Shown piece by piece: positions 25,175 to 32,520 of a stretch of DNA of 64,000 nt. The notes under the pieces are model-generated. The model worked only from the letters and a program-made list of their open reading frames with translations. It was not told the origin of the DNA and ran no database searches. The stretch covers positions 2,140,501 to 2,204,500 of the forward strand of contig NZ_CP014595.1 of NCBI RefSeq assembly GCF_001687105.1. Direction: 5' to 3'. Both the position numbers and the translations under genes were made by a program. The stretch's first letter is position 1. Each line of letters opens with the position of its first letter. Origin of the DNA: Salipiger sp. CCB-MM3 (GTDB taxonomy: Bacteria > Pseudomonadota > Alphaproteobacteria > Rhodobacterales > Rhodobacteraceae).

Positions 25175-25954
25175 ATGGTCAAGAAACCGAAATGGGTGGT
25201 CGAGAAAGAACAGTCGAAAAAGGCCAAGGCGGCCGAGACCGTCTGGCTGTTCGGCCTGCATGCGGTGCGCGACGCGCTGATGAACCCCAAGCGCGAGAAG
25301 CTGCGGCTGATCCTGACCCTGAATGCCAAGGCAAAACTGGAGGATGCGCTGGAAGCGGGGGGAATCGAGCCCGAGATCCACGACCCGCGCAAATTCGGCG
25401 CGCCGCTCGATCCGCAGTCGGTGCATCAGGGCGCGGCTCTGGAAGTGAAGCCGCTGGATTGGGGGCGACTGGATGATGTGGCGCTGGGAGATGGCACACT
25501 GCCGCCGCGCCTGGTGCTGCTCGACCGGGTGACCGATCCGCATAACGTCGGGGCAATCCTGCGCTCTGCCGAGGTCTTCGGCGCGCAGGCGGTGATCGGC
25601 ACGCTGCACCATTCGGCGCCCGAGACCGGCGCACTGGCCAAGACCGCTTCGGGCGCGCTGGAACGCCAGCCCTACCTGCGCGAGCGCAACCTTGCGGACA
25701 CGATCATTGCGCTGCAGGGCATGGGCTATCTGGTGCTGGGCCTCGACGGCGAGGCGGAGGCCTCCATCGAAGAGGCGCTCGAGGGCAAGCGCGACCGTGC
25801 CGTGGCTCTGGTGCTGGGCGCCGAGGGACCGGGGCTGCGCCAGCGCACCAAGGAGACGGTGGATCAACTGGTGAAGATCGACTTTGCCCGCGGCTTCGGC
25901 TCGCTCAACGTCTCGAACGCGGCGGCGGTGGCGCTGTACGCGGCCAAGCCCTGA
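25175..25954 (+). CDS. rlmB: 23S rRNA (guanosine-2'-O-)-methyltransferase, TrmH/RlmB family
   Basis: 259-residue SpoU-type methyltransferase from ATG 25175; the frame is open 29 codons upstream but that segment is not protein-like. N-terminal L30e-like substrate domain (WLFGLHAVRDAL), then the knotted SPOUT domain with DRVTDPHNVGAILRSAEVFGA, LVLGAEGPGL and GSLNVSNAAAVALY. Expected to methylate 2'-O of G2251 in 23S rRNA P-loop; family paralogs act on tRNA. First gene right of tRNA-Tyr. Confidence 0.92.
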   Translation: MVKKPKWVVEKEQSKKAKAAETVWLFGLHAVRDALMNPKREKLRLILTLNAKAKLEDALEAGGIEPEIHDPRKFGAPLDPQSVHQGAALEVKPLDWGRLDDVALGDGTLPPRLVLLDRVTDPHNVGAILRSAEVFGAQAVIGTLHHSAPETGALAKTASGALERQPYLRERNLADTIIALQGMGYLVLGLDGEAEASIEEALEGKRDRAVALVLGAEGPGLRQRTKETVDQLVKIDFARGFGSLNVSNAAAVALYAAKP

Positions 25955-25982
25955 GCTTGCGGGGCGCGCCCGCCGCGCCCAT

Positions 25983-26303
25983 ATGCTGCTGATGGCCCAA
26001 ACGATTGCGACCTGTTGTTACTGCGGCGCCCGCGCCGCGCTTGTGCTGGACGGGACGTCCCGTCACGAACTCAGCTGCGCCTCCTGCGGGGCACCGCTGT
26101 GGCAGTTGAAGAACCTGAAAACCGAAACATCGCGGGCCGGGGTCATCCCACACCCCAAGCTGCATCCGGACCGGGACATCCTTCGCAAGGCCGAGAAGGC
26201 GGCGCGCAAGGCCGCCAAGAAGGCGAAGAAGCGCAAGCGCAAGTCGCCGGCGAAAAAAGCGCTGTCGGGCATGTTCGACCTTCTGGACGATATTTTCGAC
26301 TGA
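25983..26303 (+). CDS. Small zinc-ribbon protein with Lys-rich tail
   Basis: 106 residues (or 103 from the next ATG at 25992; neither has a clear ribosome site). CCYCGARA and CASCGAPLW supply two CxxC knuckles of a zinc ribbon, followed by a linker and a strongly basic stretch (KAARKAAKKAKKRKRKSPAKK), ending in an acidic amphipathic GMFDLLDDIFD. The pattern suggests a nucleic-acid or ribosome-bound factor, but no family function is known to me. It follows rlmB by 28 bp. Confidence 0.75.
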   Translation: MLLMAQTIATCCYCGARAALVLDGTSRHELSCASCGAPLWQLKNLKTETSRAGVIPHPKLHPDRDILRKAEKAARKAAKKAKKRKRKSPAKKALSGMFDLLDDIFD

Positions 26304-26308
26304 CCGCC

Positions 26309-26323
26309 TTGCACAGGGTGCAA
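26309..26323. promoter_or_regulatory. 15-bp inverted repeat upstream of ribB
   Basis: TTGCAC-AGG-GTGCAA is a perfect 6+3+6 palindrome, 6 bp after the zinc-ribbon stop and 78 bp before the ribB start. It could be an operator for the riboflavin operon or a weak hairpin; no FMN riboswitch fits in the 97-bp gap. Confidence 0.35.
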
Positions 26324-26400
26324 TACAGCCACGCACAAAAACCGGCCTAGTCTTTCGCGCCCGCCTGTCTTATTTGGCGGGTGCAGAATTGAGAGGCGAC

Positions 26401-27525
26401 ATGGCGGATTACGAAAACCCGGGTCCGGTTGAAGAGAACTGGAAAGACGCGATTTCCTCGGTCGAGGAGATTATCGAGGATGCCCGCAACGGGCGGATGT
26501 TCATTCTCGTCGACCACGAGGACCGCGAGAACGAGGGTGATCTCGTGATCCCCGCGCAATGGGCGACCCCCGACGCGATCAACTTCATGGCCACCCATGG
26601 CCGCGGTCTGATCTGCCTGTCGATGACCTCCAAGCGGATCGACGAGCTGGGCCTGCATCTGATGTCGGTCAACAATTCCTCGCGCCACGAGACGGCCTTC
26701 ACCATCTCGATCGAAGCGCGCGAAGGGGTGACCACGGGCATCTCTGCTGCCGACCGTGCCAAGACCGTCGCCGTTGCCATCGACGCCTCGAAGGGGGCCG
26801 CCGACATCGCCACACCGGGCCACGTCTTCCCGCTGCGCGCCAAGGATGGTGGCGTTCTGGTGCGGGCCGGTCATACCGAGGCCGCCGTCGACGTCTCGCG
26901 CCTTGCCGGGCTCAACCCCGCGGGCGTGATCTGCGAGATCATGAACGAAGACGGCACCATGTCGCGCCTGCCCGAGCTGGTCGCCTTCGCGCAGCGCCAC
27001 GGGCTGAAGATCGGCACGATCTCCGACCTCATCGCCTACCGCCGCCGCCACGACAACCTCGTGCGCGTGCGCTCCGAAGAGGTGATCCACTCGGAGTTCG
27101 GCGGCGACTGGAACATGCGCATCTACACCGACCAGTCCCATGGCGACGAGCATATCGTGCTGACCAAGGGCGACATCTCCGGCGATGAGCCGGTGCTGGT
27201 GCGGATGCATGCGCTCGATCCGATGCTCGACATCATCGGCACCGGCCACGGTGGCCGCTCGGACGAGTTCCGCGATTCGATGAAGGAAGTCGCCGAAGAG
27301 GGCCGCGGCGTGGTCGTGCTGCTGCGCGACACCTCGATGAAACTGGAGTTGCATGACGACGTTTCGCCGCGCACCCTGCGGCAGTACGGTCTGGGCGCGC
27401 AGATCCTGTCGTCGCTCGGCCTGTCGAAGATGGTGCTGCTGACCAACTCGCCCACCCCGCGCGTCGTCGGGCTCGAGGCCTACGGGCTCGAGATCGTCGG
27501 CACCCGCAAGATCGGAGAGAAGTGA
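26401..27525 (+). CDS. ribB: 3,4-dihydroxy-2-butanone 4-phosphate synthase with degenerate GTP cyclohydrolase II domain
   Basis: 374 residues. The N-terminal DHBP synthase (about 1-215) is intact, with RENEGDLV near residue 42 and ATPGHVFPLRA, HTEAAVD. The C-terminal half has the length and fold pattern of GCHII but lacks the zinc-binding cysteines and catalytic residues: where RibA has a Cys-rich CHSxCxTGD..RCDCG region, this reads MHALDPMLDIIGTGHGG. It should make DHBP only; a separate RibA is needed. Met at 26401 follows GAGAGG. Operon with ribH and nusB. Confidence 0.93.
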   Translation: MADYENPGPVEENWKDAISSVEEIIEDARNGRMFILVDHEDRENEGDLVIPAQWATPDAINFMATHGRGLICLSMTSKRIDELGLHLMSVNNSSRHETAFTISIEAREGVTTGISAADRAKTVAVAIDASKGAADIATPGHVFPLRAKDGGVLVRAGHTEAAVDVSRLAGLNPAGVICEIMNEDGTMSRLPELVAFAQRHGLKIGTISDLIAYRRRHDNLVRVRSEEVIHSEFGGDWNMRIYTDQSHGDEHIVLTKGDISGDEPVLVRMHALDPMLDIIGTGHGGRSDEFRDSMKEVAEEGRGVVVLLRDTSMKLELHDDVSPRTLRQYGLGAQILSSLGLSKMVLLTNSPTPRVVGLEAYGLEIVGTRKIGEK

Positions 27526-28076
27526 TGGCCTCGAACGAAACCCATTACAGCCTGCCGCGCGCCGAGTTCGACAAGCCGGTGAAAATCCTCATCGTCGTCG
27601 CGCCTTACTACAAGGAAATCGCCGACGAGCAGATCGCCGGTGCCATCGCCGAGATCGAGGCCGTGGGCGGCTTCCACGAGATCGTCGAAGTGCCGGGCGC
27701 GCTGGAAGTGCCCACCGCCATCGGCATCGCCGAGCGCATGTCGAACTTCGACGGCTATGTGGCGCTTGGCTGCGTGATCCGCGGCGAGACCACCCATTAC
27801 GACACCGTCTGCAACGACAGCTCGCGCGGGCTGACGCTGCTGGGCCTGCAGGGCCTGTGCATCGGCAATGGCATCCTCACCGTCGAGAACTACGAGCAGG
27901 CGCGGGTGCGCGCCGAGGCGAAAGGCCAGAACAAGGGCGGCGGCGCGGCTGCTGCGGCCTTGCATCTTATCGCGCTCGAACGTAGGTGGGGCGGCGCCCG
28001 CAAGGGGGTGGGATTCGTTCCTGCCCAGGACGAGTACCAGATCGCGGGCGCTTCCAAAGGAAAGCATAGCGCATGA
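27525..28076 (+). CDS. ribH: 6,7-dimethyl-8-ribityllumazine synthase
   Basis: 183-residue lumazine synthase, the penultimate riboflavin step. H91 in GETTHYDTV is the catalytic His; EVPGALEVPTAI and LQGLCIGNGILT are core blocks. The ATG overlaps the ribB TGA by one base (27525), with GGAGAG just upstream, so the two are translationally coupled. The protein is somewhat longer than most RibH, with an extra C-terminal tail after about residue 150. It overlaps nusB by 4 bp. Confidence 0.95.
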   Translation: MASNETHYSLPRAEFDKPVKILIVVAPYYKEIADEQIAGAIAEIEAVGGFHEIVEVPGALEVPTAIGIAERMSNFDGYVALGCVIRGETTHYDTVCNDSSRGLTLLGLQGLCIGNGILTVENYEQARVRAEAKGQNKGGGAAAAALHLIALERRWGGARKGVGFVPAQDEYQIAGASKGKHSA

Positions 28077-28555
28077 CGACCCCGGTCCCCCCCTCCGGCA
28101 ATCAGAAACGCCGTATGAAATCCGCATCGCGGCTCTATGCCGTGCAGGCGCTCTATCAGATGGAGCTCTCGGGCACGACGGCCGAGAAGACCATGCAGGA
28201 GTTCTACGACTACCGCTTCGGCGCGGAGGTCGAAGAGGGCGTGGAGCTGGTCGAGGGTGACATTGATCTTTTCGGCAAGCTGGTCGGCGAGGCGGTGAAC
28301 TGGCAGGCGAAGATCGACCAGATGACCGACCGCGCGCTGGTGGCGAAATGGCCGATCGACCGCATTGATCCGATCCTGCGCGCGCTGTTCCGCGCCGCCG
28401 GGGCCGAGATGGTGGCGCTCGACACGCCGCCGAAAGTGGTGATCACCGAGTTCCTCGACGTGGCGCGGGCGTTTTTCCCCGAGGGCCGCGAAGTGCAATT
28501 CGTCAACGCGATCCTCGACCACATGGCGCGCGAGGCCAAGCCCGAGGCGTTCTGA
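28073..28555 (+). CDS. nusB: Transcription antitermination factor NusB
   Basis: 160-residue NusB. Helical fold; SASRLYAVQALYQMELSG, DPILRALFRAAGAEM and VVITEFLDVARAFF are family blocks. Binds boxA RNA with NusE during rRNA antitermination. ATGA overlap with ribH. The ribB-ribH-nusB order is widespread. Confidence 0.95.
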   Translation: MTTPVPPSGNQKRRMKSASRLYAVQALYQMELSGTTAEKTMQEFYDYRFGAEVEEGVELVEGDIDLFGKLVGEAVNWQAKIDQMTDRALVAKWPIDRIDPILRALFRAAGAEMVALDTPPKVVITEFLDVARAFFPEGREVQFVNAILDHMAREAKPEAF

Positions 28556-28582
28556 GGCGTTCTGGGGCGTCAAAGGGAGAGA

Positions 28583-28648
28583 GGGGGCGCTGCCCCCGCC
28601 GCGGCTGCGCCGCGACTCCCCCGGCGTATTTTTAAAGAGAAGAAGGGG
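28583..28648 (+). repeat. Interspersed two-hairpin element, type A
   Basis: Hairpin 1 GGGGGC-GCT-GCCCCC (28583-28597), hairpin 2 CGCGGC-TGC-GCCGCG right after it, then ACTCCCCCGGCGTATTTTTA and AAGAGAAGAAGGGG to 28648. It starts 27 bp after the nusB stop; the tail leads straight into a terminator stem. Confidence 0.78.
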
Positions 28649-28675
28649 CCGGGGTCGGGGGACGCCGGCCTTTTT
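28643..28675 (+). terminator. Terminator of the ribB-ribH-nusB operon
   Basis: GGCCGG (28647-28652) pairs with CCGGCC (28665-28670) around a 12-nt loop and is followed by TTTTT. Its upstream edge uses the AAGAAGG of the interspersed element. Confidence 0.75.
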
Positions 28676-28874
28676 GCGTGTGAGCGACTTGCGTGTGATC
28701 TAGCGGGCGTGGCTGGGCGGGACTTGGCTGGGCGGCGCTTTCGTCGCGGCGGGATTGCTTGCGTTTCGTAAAAGTATCCCTACATTTGAATGTGACGGAG
28801 CGGAATCTTGCAAGAGACTTGAGCTTTGCAGAGGTTACGTTACGCTCTGTCGACCTGATGAAGGAGAGAGTCAT

Positions 28875-29189
28875 ATGCCGAAACTCGTCCGCCTCTACAT
28901 CACCCAATGCGCGATTGGCTTTGGCCTGTCGGCGGGCTTCGTGGCTCTGCTGCTGTGGCAGAACGTCGCCAACCTGCAGCATTTGGTAACCCATTCCGAC
29001 ATGGGTGGTCTGGCGGTGTTTCTTCTGTGGCTTTTCAACGGTCTGGTCTTTGCCAGCGTGCAATTTGCGATGACCGTGATGCGCATGGGCGACGACGCGC
29101 TTCCGCCGGCTGGTGGCAAGCGCATGGCGCTTGAGCCGATGCCGATCCGCGTGCCGGTGGATGAACCGCGCAAGCGCCGCCATCTCTGA
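28875..29189 (+). CDS. Small two-span membrane protein, hypothetical
   Basis: 104 residues from ATG 28875 with AAGGAGAGAG at 28861-28870. Two hydrophobic segments (QCAIGFGLSAGFVALLLW and GGLAVFLLWLFNGLVFASV) flank a short loop, and the C-terminal 25 residues are polar and basic (EPRKRRHL), so the tail is probably cytoplasmic. No motif beyond the spans. The 200 bp upstream after the nusB terminator look like a promoter region, lower in GC than the surroundings. Function unknown. Confidence 0.8.
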   Translation: MPKLVRLYITQCAIGFGLSAGFVALLLWQNVANLQHLVTHSDMGGLAVFLLWLFNGLVFASVQFAMTVMRMGDDALPPAGGKRMALEPMPIRVPVDEPRKRRHL

Positions 29190-29215
29190 TCGCCTCAGGT
29201 CTGTTTGCCGAATCG

Positions 29216-29243
29216 AAGCGCCTCCTTGTGGGGCGCTTTTTTC
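29216..29243 (+). terminator. Intrinsic terminator
   Basis: AAGCGCC at 29216-29222 pairs with GGCGCTT at 29232-29238, followed by TTTTTTC. It lies 26 bp after the stop of the small membrane protein and isolates it from the candidate ncRNA region. Confidence 0.85.
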
Positions 29244-29311
29244 GTTTCCGGGGGGCGGGAAGAGGGGAGCTTGAATAGGAACGGCAGATTTCCGCGCCCT
29301 AGCCTGAGCCG

Positions 29312-29489
29312 TGACCGGAAATCTTGAGGGGGGAGAAGTGGCGGGAACCGGTCCTTCCGTGGGGTTATCTCATTCCCGAGGACCTGTATATACAGGTGGG
29401 CGTCAGGTAACCGGACCAGGGCCCGGACAGAGCCAACTCCCTCGGAATTGCTTAAGGCCACCGGAATGCAACCATGCACGCAAAGGTCA
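29312..29489. ncRNA. Candidate structured RNA, long interrupted hairpin (6S-like shape)
   Basis: The gap 29244-29566 has no convincing gene but nests: TGACC 29312-29316 with GGTCA 29485-29489; CCGGTCC 29348-29354 with GG(CC)ACCGG 29456-29464; TTCCGtGGGG 29355-29364 with TCCCtCGGAA 29438-29447; CTC/GAG; CCC/GGG; and an apical 16-nt palindrome ACCTGTATATACAGGT at 29382-29397. A separate CGCAGA-TAGTC-TCTGCG hairpin follows at 29504-29520. The length of about 180 nt and the central loops recall 6S RNA, but I see no diagnostic sequence, and the strand is undecided. Confidence 0.4.
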
Positions 29490-29566
29490 GAACCCGCCTG
29501 AGCCGCAGATAGTCTCTGCGTGGCCTCGCGGCAAGGGGCAGGGCGCAAATCCTCGGCGCGGCACCG

Positions 29567-30298
29567 TCATGATCCGGTCACGAAGTTGTAACGGGTCAGC
29601 TCCTCGGGCAGCAGCACGTAGATCTGATCGGAAGGTGTGGCGAGCGCGGGGCGCAGCAGCATCGGGTCGATGCCCATCTCGTCGAGATATTCCATCACCT
29701 CGCCCTGACCGCGCTGGATCTGCTCGACCGCGACAAAGGCGGGCAGGATCGTGCTTTCGCCAAAGTAATGCTGGTGCACGCCGACCGAGGCGCCCTCGGG
29801 GATGTCGCGGGTGACGCCGGAGGCGAGCAGATAGGGGCAGGCGGAATAGCAGAACTCGCCCTCCAGCATGCGCGTGCCGAGGCCCATCTCGCGGATGTGG
29901 CGCCCGATGGCCAGCGCATCGGGGACCGAGCCACCGGGGCTTTGTAGGATCACCGTCTCTGGCTGCGACTCGTCGAGGACTTTGATGACGCGCTCGGCGT
30001 CCCCGTCGGCGATCGTACCTTCCAGCCGCCACGTGGCGCCCTCGGTCTGGGTCAGCGTCAGCCGCTCCGGCAGATCGCCCGGATCACGCAGCGGAGAGAG
30101 CGGCGGCAGATCGCGGTTCGGAGCGAAGGTGCGGCGCTGATCGCCGGGCTGCACCGGCTGTGACAGCCGCGGCGCGGAGGGGCCGAAGCGGGGCAGGGAG
30201 AAATCCGAGGTTCCGAGATCGCCAACGACCAGAAAGGCCCCCAGAGCGATCTGCAGCACCAGCGCGCCGGTCAGCGCGCGCGAGACGCTGAGTTTCAT
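29567..30298 (-). CDS. Membrane-anchored ClpP-like protease fold protein (COG3904 type)
   Basis: 243 residues. An N-terminal hydrophobic anchor or signal (ALTGALVLQIALGAFLVV, about 8-26) is followed by a Pro-rich linker and a ClpP/crotonase domain. LQSPGGSVPDALAIG forms the oxyanion loop; the nucleophile is probably S152 in CYSACPYLLASG and the His is H175 or H177 in VGVHQHY. It may be a periplasmic serine peptidase. The start overlaps the stop of the upstream coiled-coil membrane protein by 4 bp, so the two are made together. Confidence 0.8.
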   Translation of the reverse strand: MKLSVSRALTGALVLQIALGAFLVVGDLGTSDFSLPRFGPSAPRLSQPVQPGDQRRTFAPNRDLPPLSPLRDPGDLPERLTLTQTEGATWRLEGTIADGDAERVIKVLDESQPETVILQSPGGSVPDALAIGRHIREMGLGTRMLEGEFCYSACPYLLASGVTRDIPEGASVGVHQHYFGESTILPAFVAVEQIQRGQGEVMEYLDEMGIDPMLLRPALATPSDQIYVLLPEELTRYNFVTGS

Positions 30299-31665
30299 GT
30301 GCTGCGTCCCGGCAGGCGCGAGACCTCAGGGTGATCTGCGGGGGGATCTGCAGCGTCGCGCTCTGTGGTGCCCTCGGGCGCGATCGGCGCGGCTTCGGCG
30401 GCAGCGGGCGTGCGGGCCATGGTGGCCTCGACGTCGCGCATGGCGTGCAGCGCGGCGCGCAGCTCGGCGAGGGTCAGCGTGTCTTCGATCTCGGCGCCTT
30501 CGCGGCCATGGCGGATGGCGCCATGGGTGACCGCGAGGATCAGCACCAGCACCGCGGGCAGCAGGTCGATGGCGATCGCCCCGGCCCAGGATGGCACGAA
30601 GTTGCGAGCGTACATGATCACCGCGTCTGCGGCAGAGACCGGCGTATAGGTGACCTCGGCGGCGGGCTGCAGCGCCAGCACGTTCTGCGCGGCGCGTTCC
30701 AGCGTGGTGGCGCGCTGCGCCAGAACATCCAGCACCGAAGTGATGGTGGCGGCCTGATTGCCGCGGTCGGCGTCGCTCTGGCCGTCAAGCTCGGGCAGCA
30801 CCACCGAGGCGGCGAGATCCTGCGCCGCGCGTTCCACCAGCGGCGCGACCGAGAGCTGGCGCAGCTGCGCGATCAGCCCCTGCAGCTCCACCGCGGCCTC
30901 GGAAAACTCCACCGAGCGCGGCTCCACCGGGCCGGGCTCGACGGTCAGCGCGCGCATCCGCGACAGAATGGCGTTGCCCTGCGCGAAGGCGCTGTCGACC
31001 AGCGGTGTCTGCTCGGCGATCTGTGCCTCGAGCGCCGACAGTTCGGCGGCCTTCTGGCGCAGCACCCGGAACACCGCGCCGCGCCCGGCGAGGCCCGACA
31101 GCGAGCCCTGCGCCTCCTGTTCCGACAGATCCTCGAAGCTCTGCCGGACGCGGGCCACGTCGCGTTCGAGGGATTGTCCGGTGAGGGCGATCTCATGGGT
31201 GCGCTCCAGCGCGCCCTGGTATTGCTGCACGGTTGTGGCGAGATGCTGTTCAACCGCCGCCGAGCCCGCCAGCGCCGCCGCGTTGAGCCAGGACGACATG
31301 GCGATGATCGCCAGCGAGCCAAGCCCCATGGCCCCCAGCAGCCCCATGCGTGCACGTGTCGAGCGCATCGCCGGGAAAAGGCGCATCAGGTAGGACCAGA
31401 AGACGAAGATCCCGACCGAGACCGCGACCGAATAGGCGACGGCGGCAAAGACGGTGAAGGCGCCGCCTTCTTCGAGCAGCGAGGACACGCCGAGATAGGT
31501 GTAAATGCCGGAGGCGACCGACAGAACCCCGAGCGCGGTGCCGGAAAACGTGTCGAGCCAGCCGAGGTGCGATTCCAGCTCGCGCGCGTGCCGCAGCCCG
31601 CGTGTCTTGGACTGGCCGGAGCGGATATCGTCGGTCCTGTCGGCGTCGTCAGTCGTGGCGGTCAT
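30295..31665 (-). CDS. Coiled-coil membrane protein, function unknown
   Basis: 456 residues from ATG 31665, which has AGGAGG 8 bp upstream; an earlier in-frame Met at 31683 is not preferred. Three hydrophobic segments lie near residues 45-130 (LGVLSVASGIYTYLG, TVFAAVAYSVAVSVGIFVFW, AMGLGSLAIIAMSS) and one near 380 (AIDLLPAVLVLILAV). Between them lies a roughly 240-residue helical region with coiled-coil character, likely periplasmic. The C-tail is acidic and Pro-rich. Coupled to the ClpP-like protein by a 4-bp overlap. No named family recognised. Confidence 0.8.
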   Translation of the reverse strand: MTATTDDADRTDDIRSGQSKTRGLRHARELESHLGWLDTFSGTALGVLSVASGIYTYLGVSSLLEEGGAFTVFAAVAYSVAVSVGIFVFWSYLMRLFPAMRSTRARMGLLGAMGLGSLAIIAMSSWLNAAALAGSAAVEQHLATTVQQYQGALERTHEIALTGQSLERDVARVRQSFEDLSEQEAQGSLSGLAGRGAVFRVLRQKAAELSALEAQIAEQTPLVDSAFAQGNAILSRMRALTVEPGPVEPRSVEFSEAAVELQGLIAQLRQLSVAPLVERAAQDLAASVVLPELDGQSDADRGNQAATITSVLDVLAQRATTLERAAQNVLALQPAAEVTYTPVSAADAVIMYARNFVPSWAGAIAIDLLPAVLVLILAVTHGAIRHGREGAEIEDTLTLAELRAALHAMRDVEATMARTPAAAEAAPIAPEGTTERDAADPPADHPEVSRLPGRST

Positions 31666-31748
31666 GCGTGTGGCCTCCTGCAACCATTTGACAAGAAATA
31701 GGCGCGCAGGCGGCGCAAAAAAGAGTGAGCGGCTCTCTGCTTGCTTTT

Positions 31749-31763
31749 GTTCACGTATTGTTC
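31749..31763 (+). promoter_or_regulatory. LexA (SOS) box before mmcB
   Basis: GTTC-ACGTATT-GTTC is an exact match to the alphaproteobacterial LexA consensus GTTC-N7-GTTC. It ends 12 bp before the mmcB ATG, where LexA would block transcription. Confidence 0.85.
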
Positions 31764-31774
31764 ATATTGGGGCC

Positions 31775-32236
31775 ATGATCCCGCAGACCGATACCCCACT
31801 GATGCCCGGCCAGCTTCTGGCGCGGGGCGTGTGCCGTCATCTTGCCAGCCTCGGCTTTGCTGTCGTCGAGGAGTTCACCCCCGAGCGCGGCAAGCGCGTC
31901 GACGTCATGGCGCTGGGGCCGAAGGGTGAGATCTGGGTTGTGGAGTGCAAGAGCAGCCGCGCCGATTTCATGTCGGACGGCAAATGGGAGGGCTATCTTG
32001 ACTGGTGCGACCGCTATTTCTGGGCGGTGGATGAGGCTTTCCCGACCGATCTGCTGCCGGAAGGGACGGGGCTGATCATCGCCGATGCCTATGATGCGGA
32101 AGTGCTGCGGATGGCGCCGGAGGTGAAGCTCAGCGGCGCGCGGCGCAATGCGCTGATCCGGCGCTTCGCCATCCATGCGGCGCGGCGCCTGCAGGCGCTG
32201 CGCGACCCCGAGGCGCGACTCGACGCCTGGGGGTGA
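31775..32236 (+). CDS. mmcB: MmcB-family DNA repair protein
   Basis: 153-residue protein of the MmcB (DUF1052-like) family. A PD-(D/E)xK nuclease core is visible: D43 in KRVDVMALG, then E57-C58-K59 in WVVECKSS, with FMSDGKWEGYLDWCDRYFWAV after it. In Caulobacter MmcB is SOS-induced and protects against mitomycin C. The perfect LexA box just upstream supports the same regulation here. ATG 31775 is close to the box, so the leader is short. Confidence 0.93.
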   Translation: MIPQTDTPLMPGQLLARGVCRHLASLGFAVVEEFTPERGKRVDVMALGPKGEIWVVECKSSRADFMSDGKWEGYLDWCDRYFWAVDEAFPTDLLPEGTGLIIADAYDAEVLRMAPEVKLSGARRNALIRRFAIHAARRLQALRDPEARLDAWG

Positions 32237-32255
32237 GGTTAGCTGCGGCGCTGGC

Positions 32256-32444
32256 TCAGCGCTTTACCTTGCGCGCGGTGGCGGCTGCAGCGCGCAGTTC
32301 TTCGGCGATTTCCTCGGCCTCTTCGGGATCGAAATCCATCGGGATCTCGAGGTCGCCGGCAAAGACGTAAAGGCGCACCATACCCTGGTCGGTCGGGCCG
32401 ATCTGCAGGTTGGCCTCGATGTCGCGTTCGCTGTTGATCCCCAT
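32256..32444 (-). CDS. Small acidic conserved protein (DUF6324-like)
   Basis: 62 residues from ATG 32444 preceded by GAGGGTG. Sequence MGINSERDIEANLQIGPTD then VRLYVFAGDLEIPMDFDPEE with an acidic amphipathic helix (EEAEEIAEELRAAAAT) and basic end. The pattern resembles the short alphaproteobacterial DUF6324 proteins; function unknown. It sits between mmcB (convergent) and a divergent GNAT gene whose start is 76 bp away. Confidence 0.75.
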   Translation of the reverse strand: MGINSERDIEANLQIGPTDQGMVRLYVFAGDLEIPMDFDPEEAEEIAEELRAAAATARKVKR

Positions 32445-32520
32445 GATCACCCTCATCAGAATGGAATTGCGCGGACTTAGTCCCGCACCGATCATAATGC
32501 AAGCGCGGGGGCGGAAGTCC

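Noticed and set aside
26304..26400. FMN riboswitch before ribB
   Set aside because: The 97-bp gap is too short and lacks the conserved RFN box sequences.
29195..29548. 117-codon minus-strand frame across the candidate ncRNA
   Set aside because: It starts within low-complexity sequence, ends in the terminator of the neighbouring gene and has no motif; structured RNA is the better reading.
29244..29566. tmRNA, RNase P RNA or SRP RNA in the 29.3 kb gap
   Set aside because: No tag-peptide or CCA arm, no RNase P core blocks and no SRP GGAAG/GCAGCC apical motif.
30331..31701. 456-codon plus-strand frame over the coiled-coil membrane protein
   Set aside because: Antisense shadow; the minus-strand gene has membrane spans, a strong Shine-Dalgarno and a coupled neighbour.
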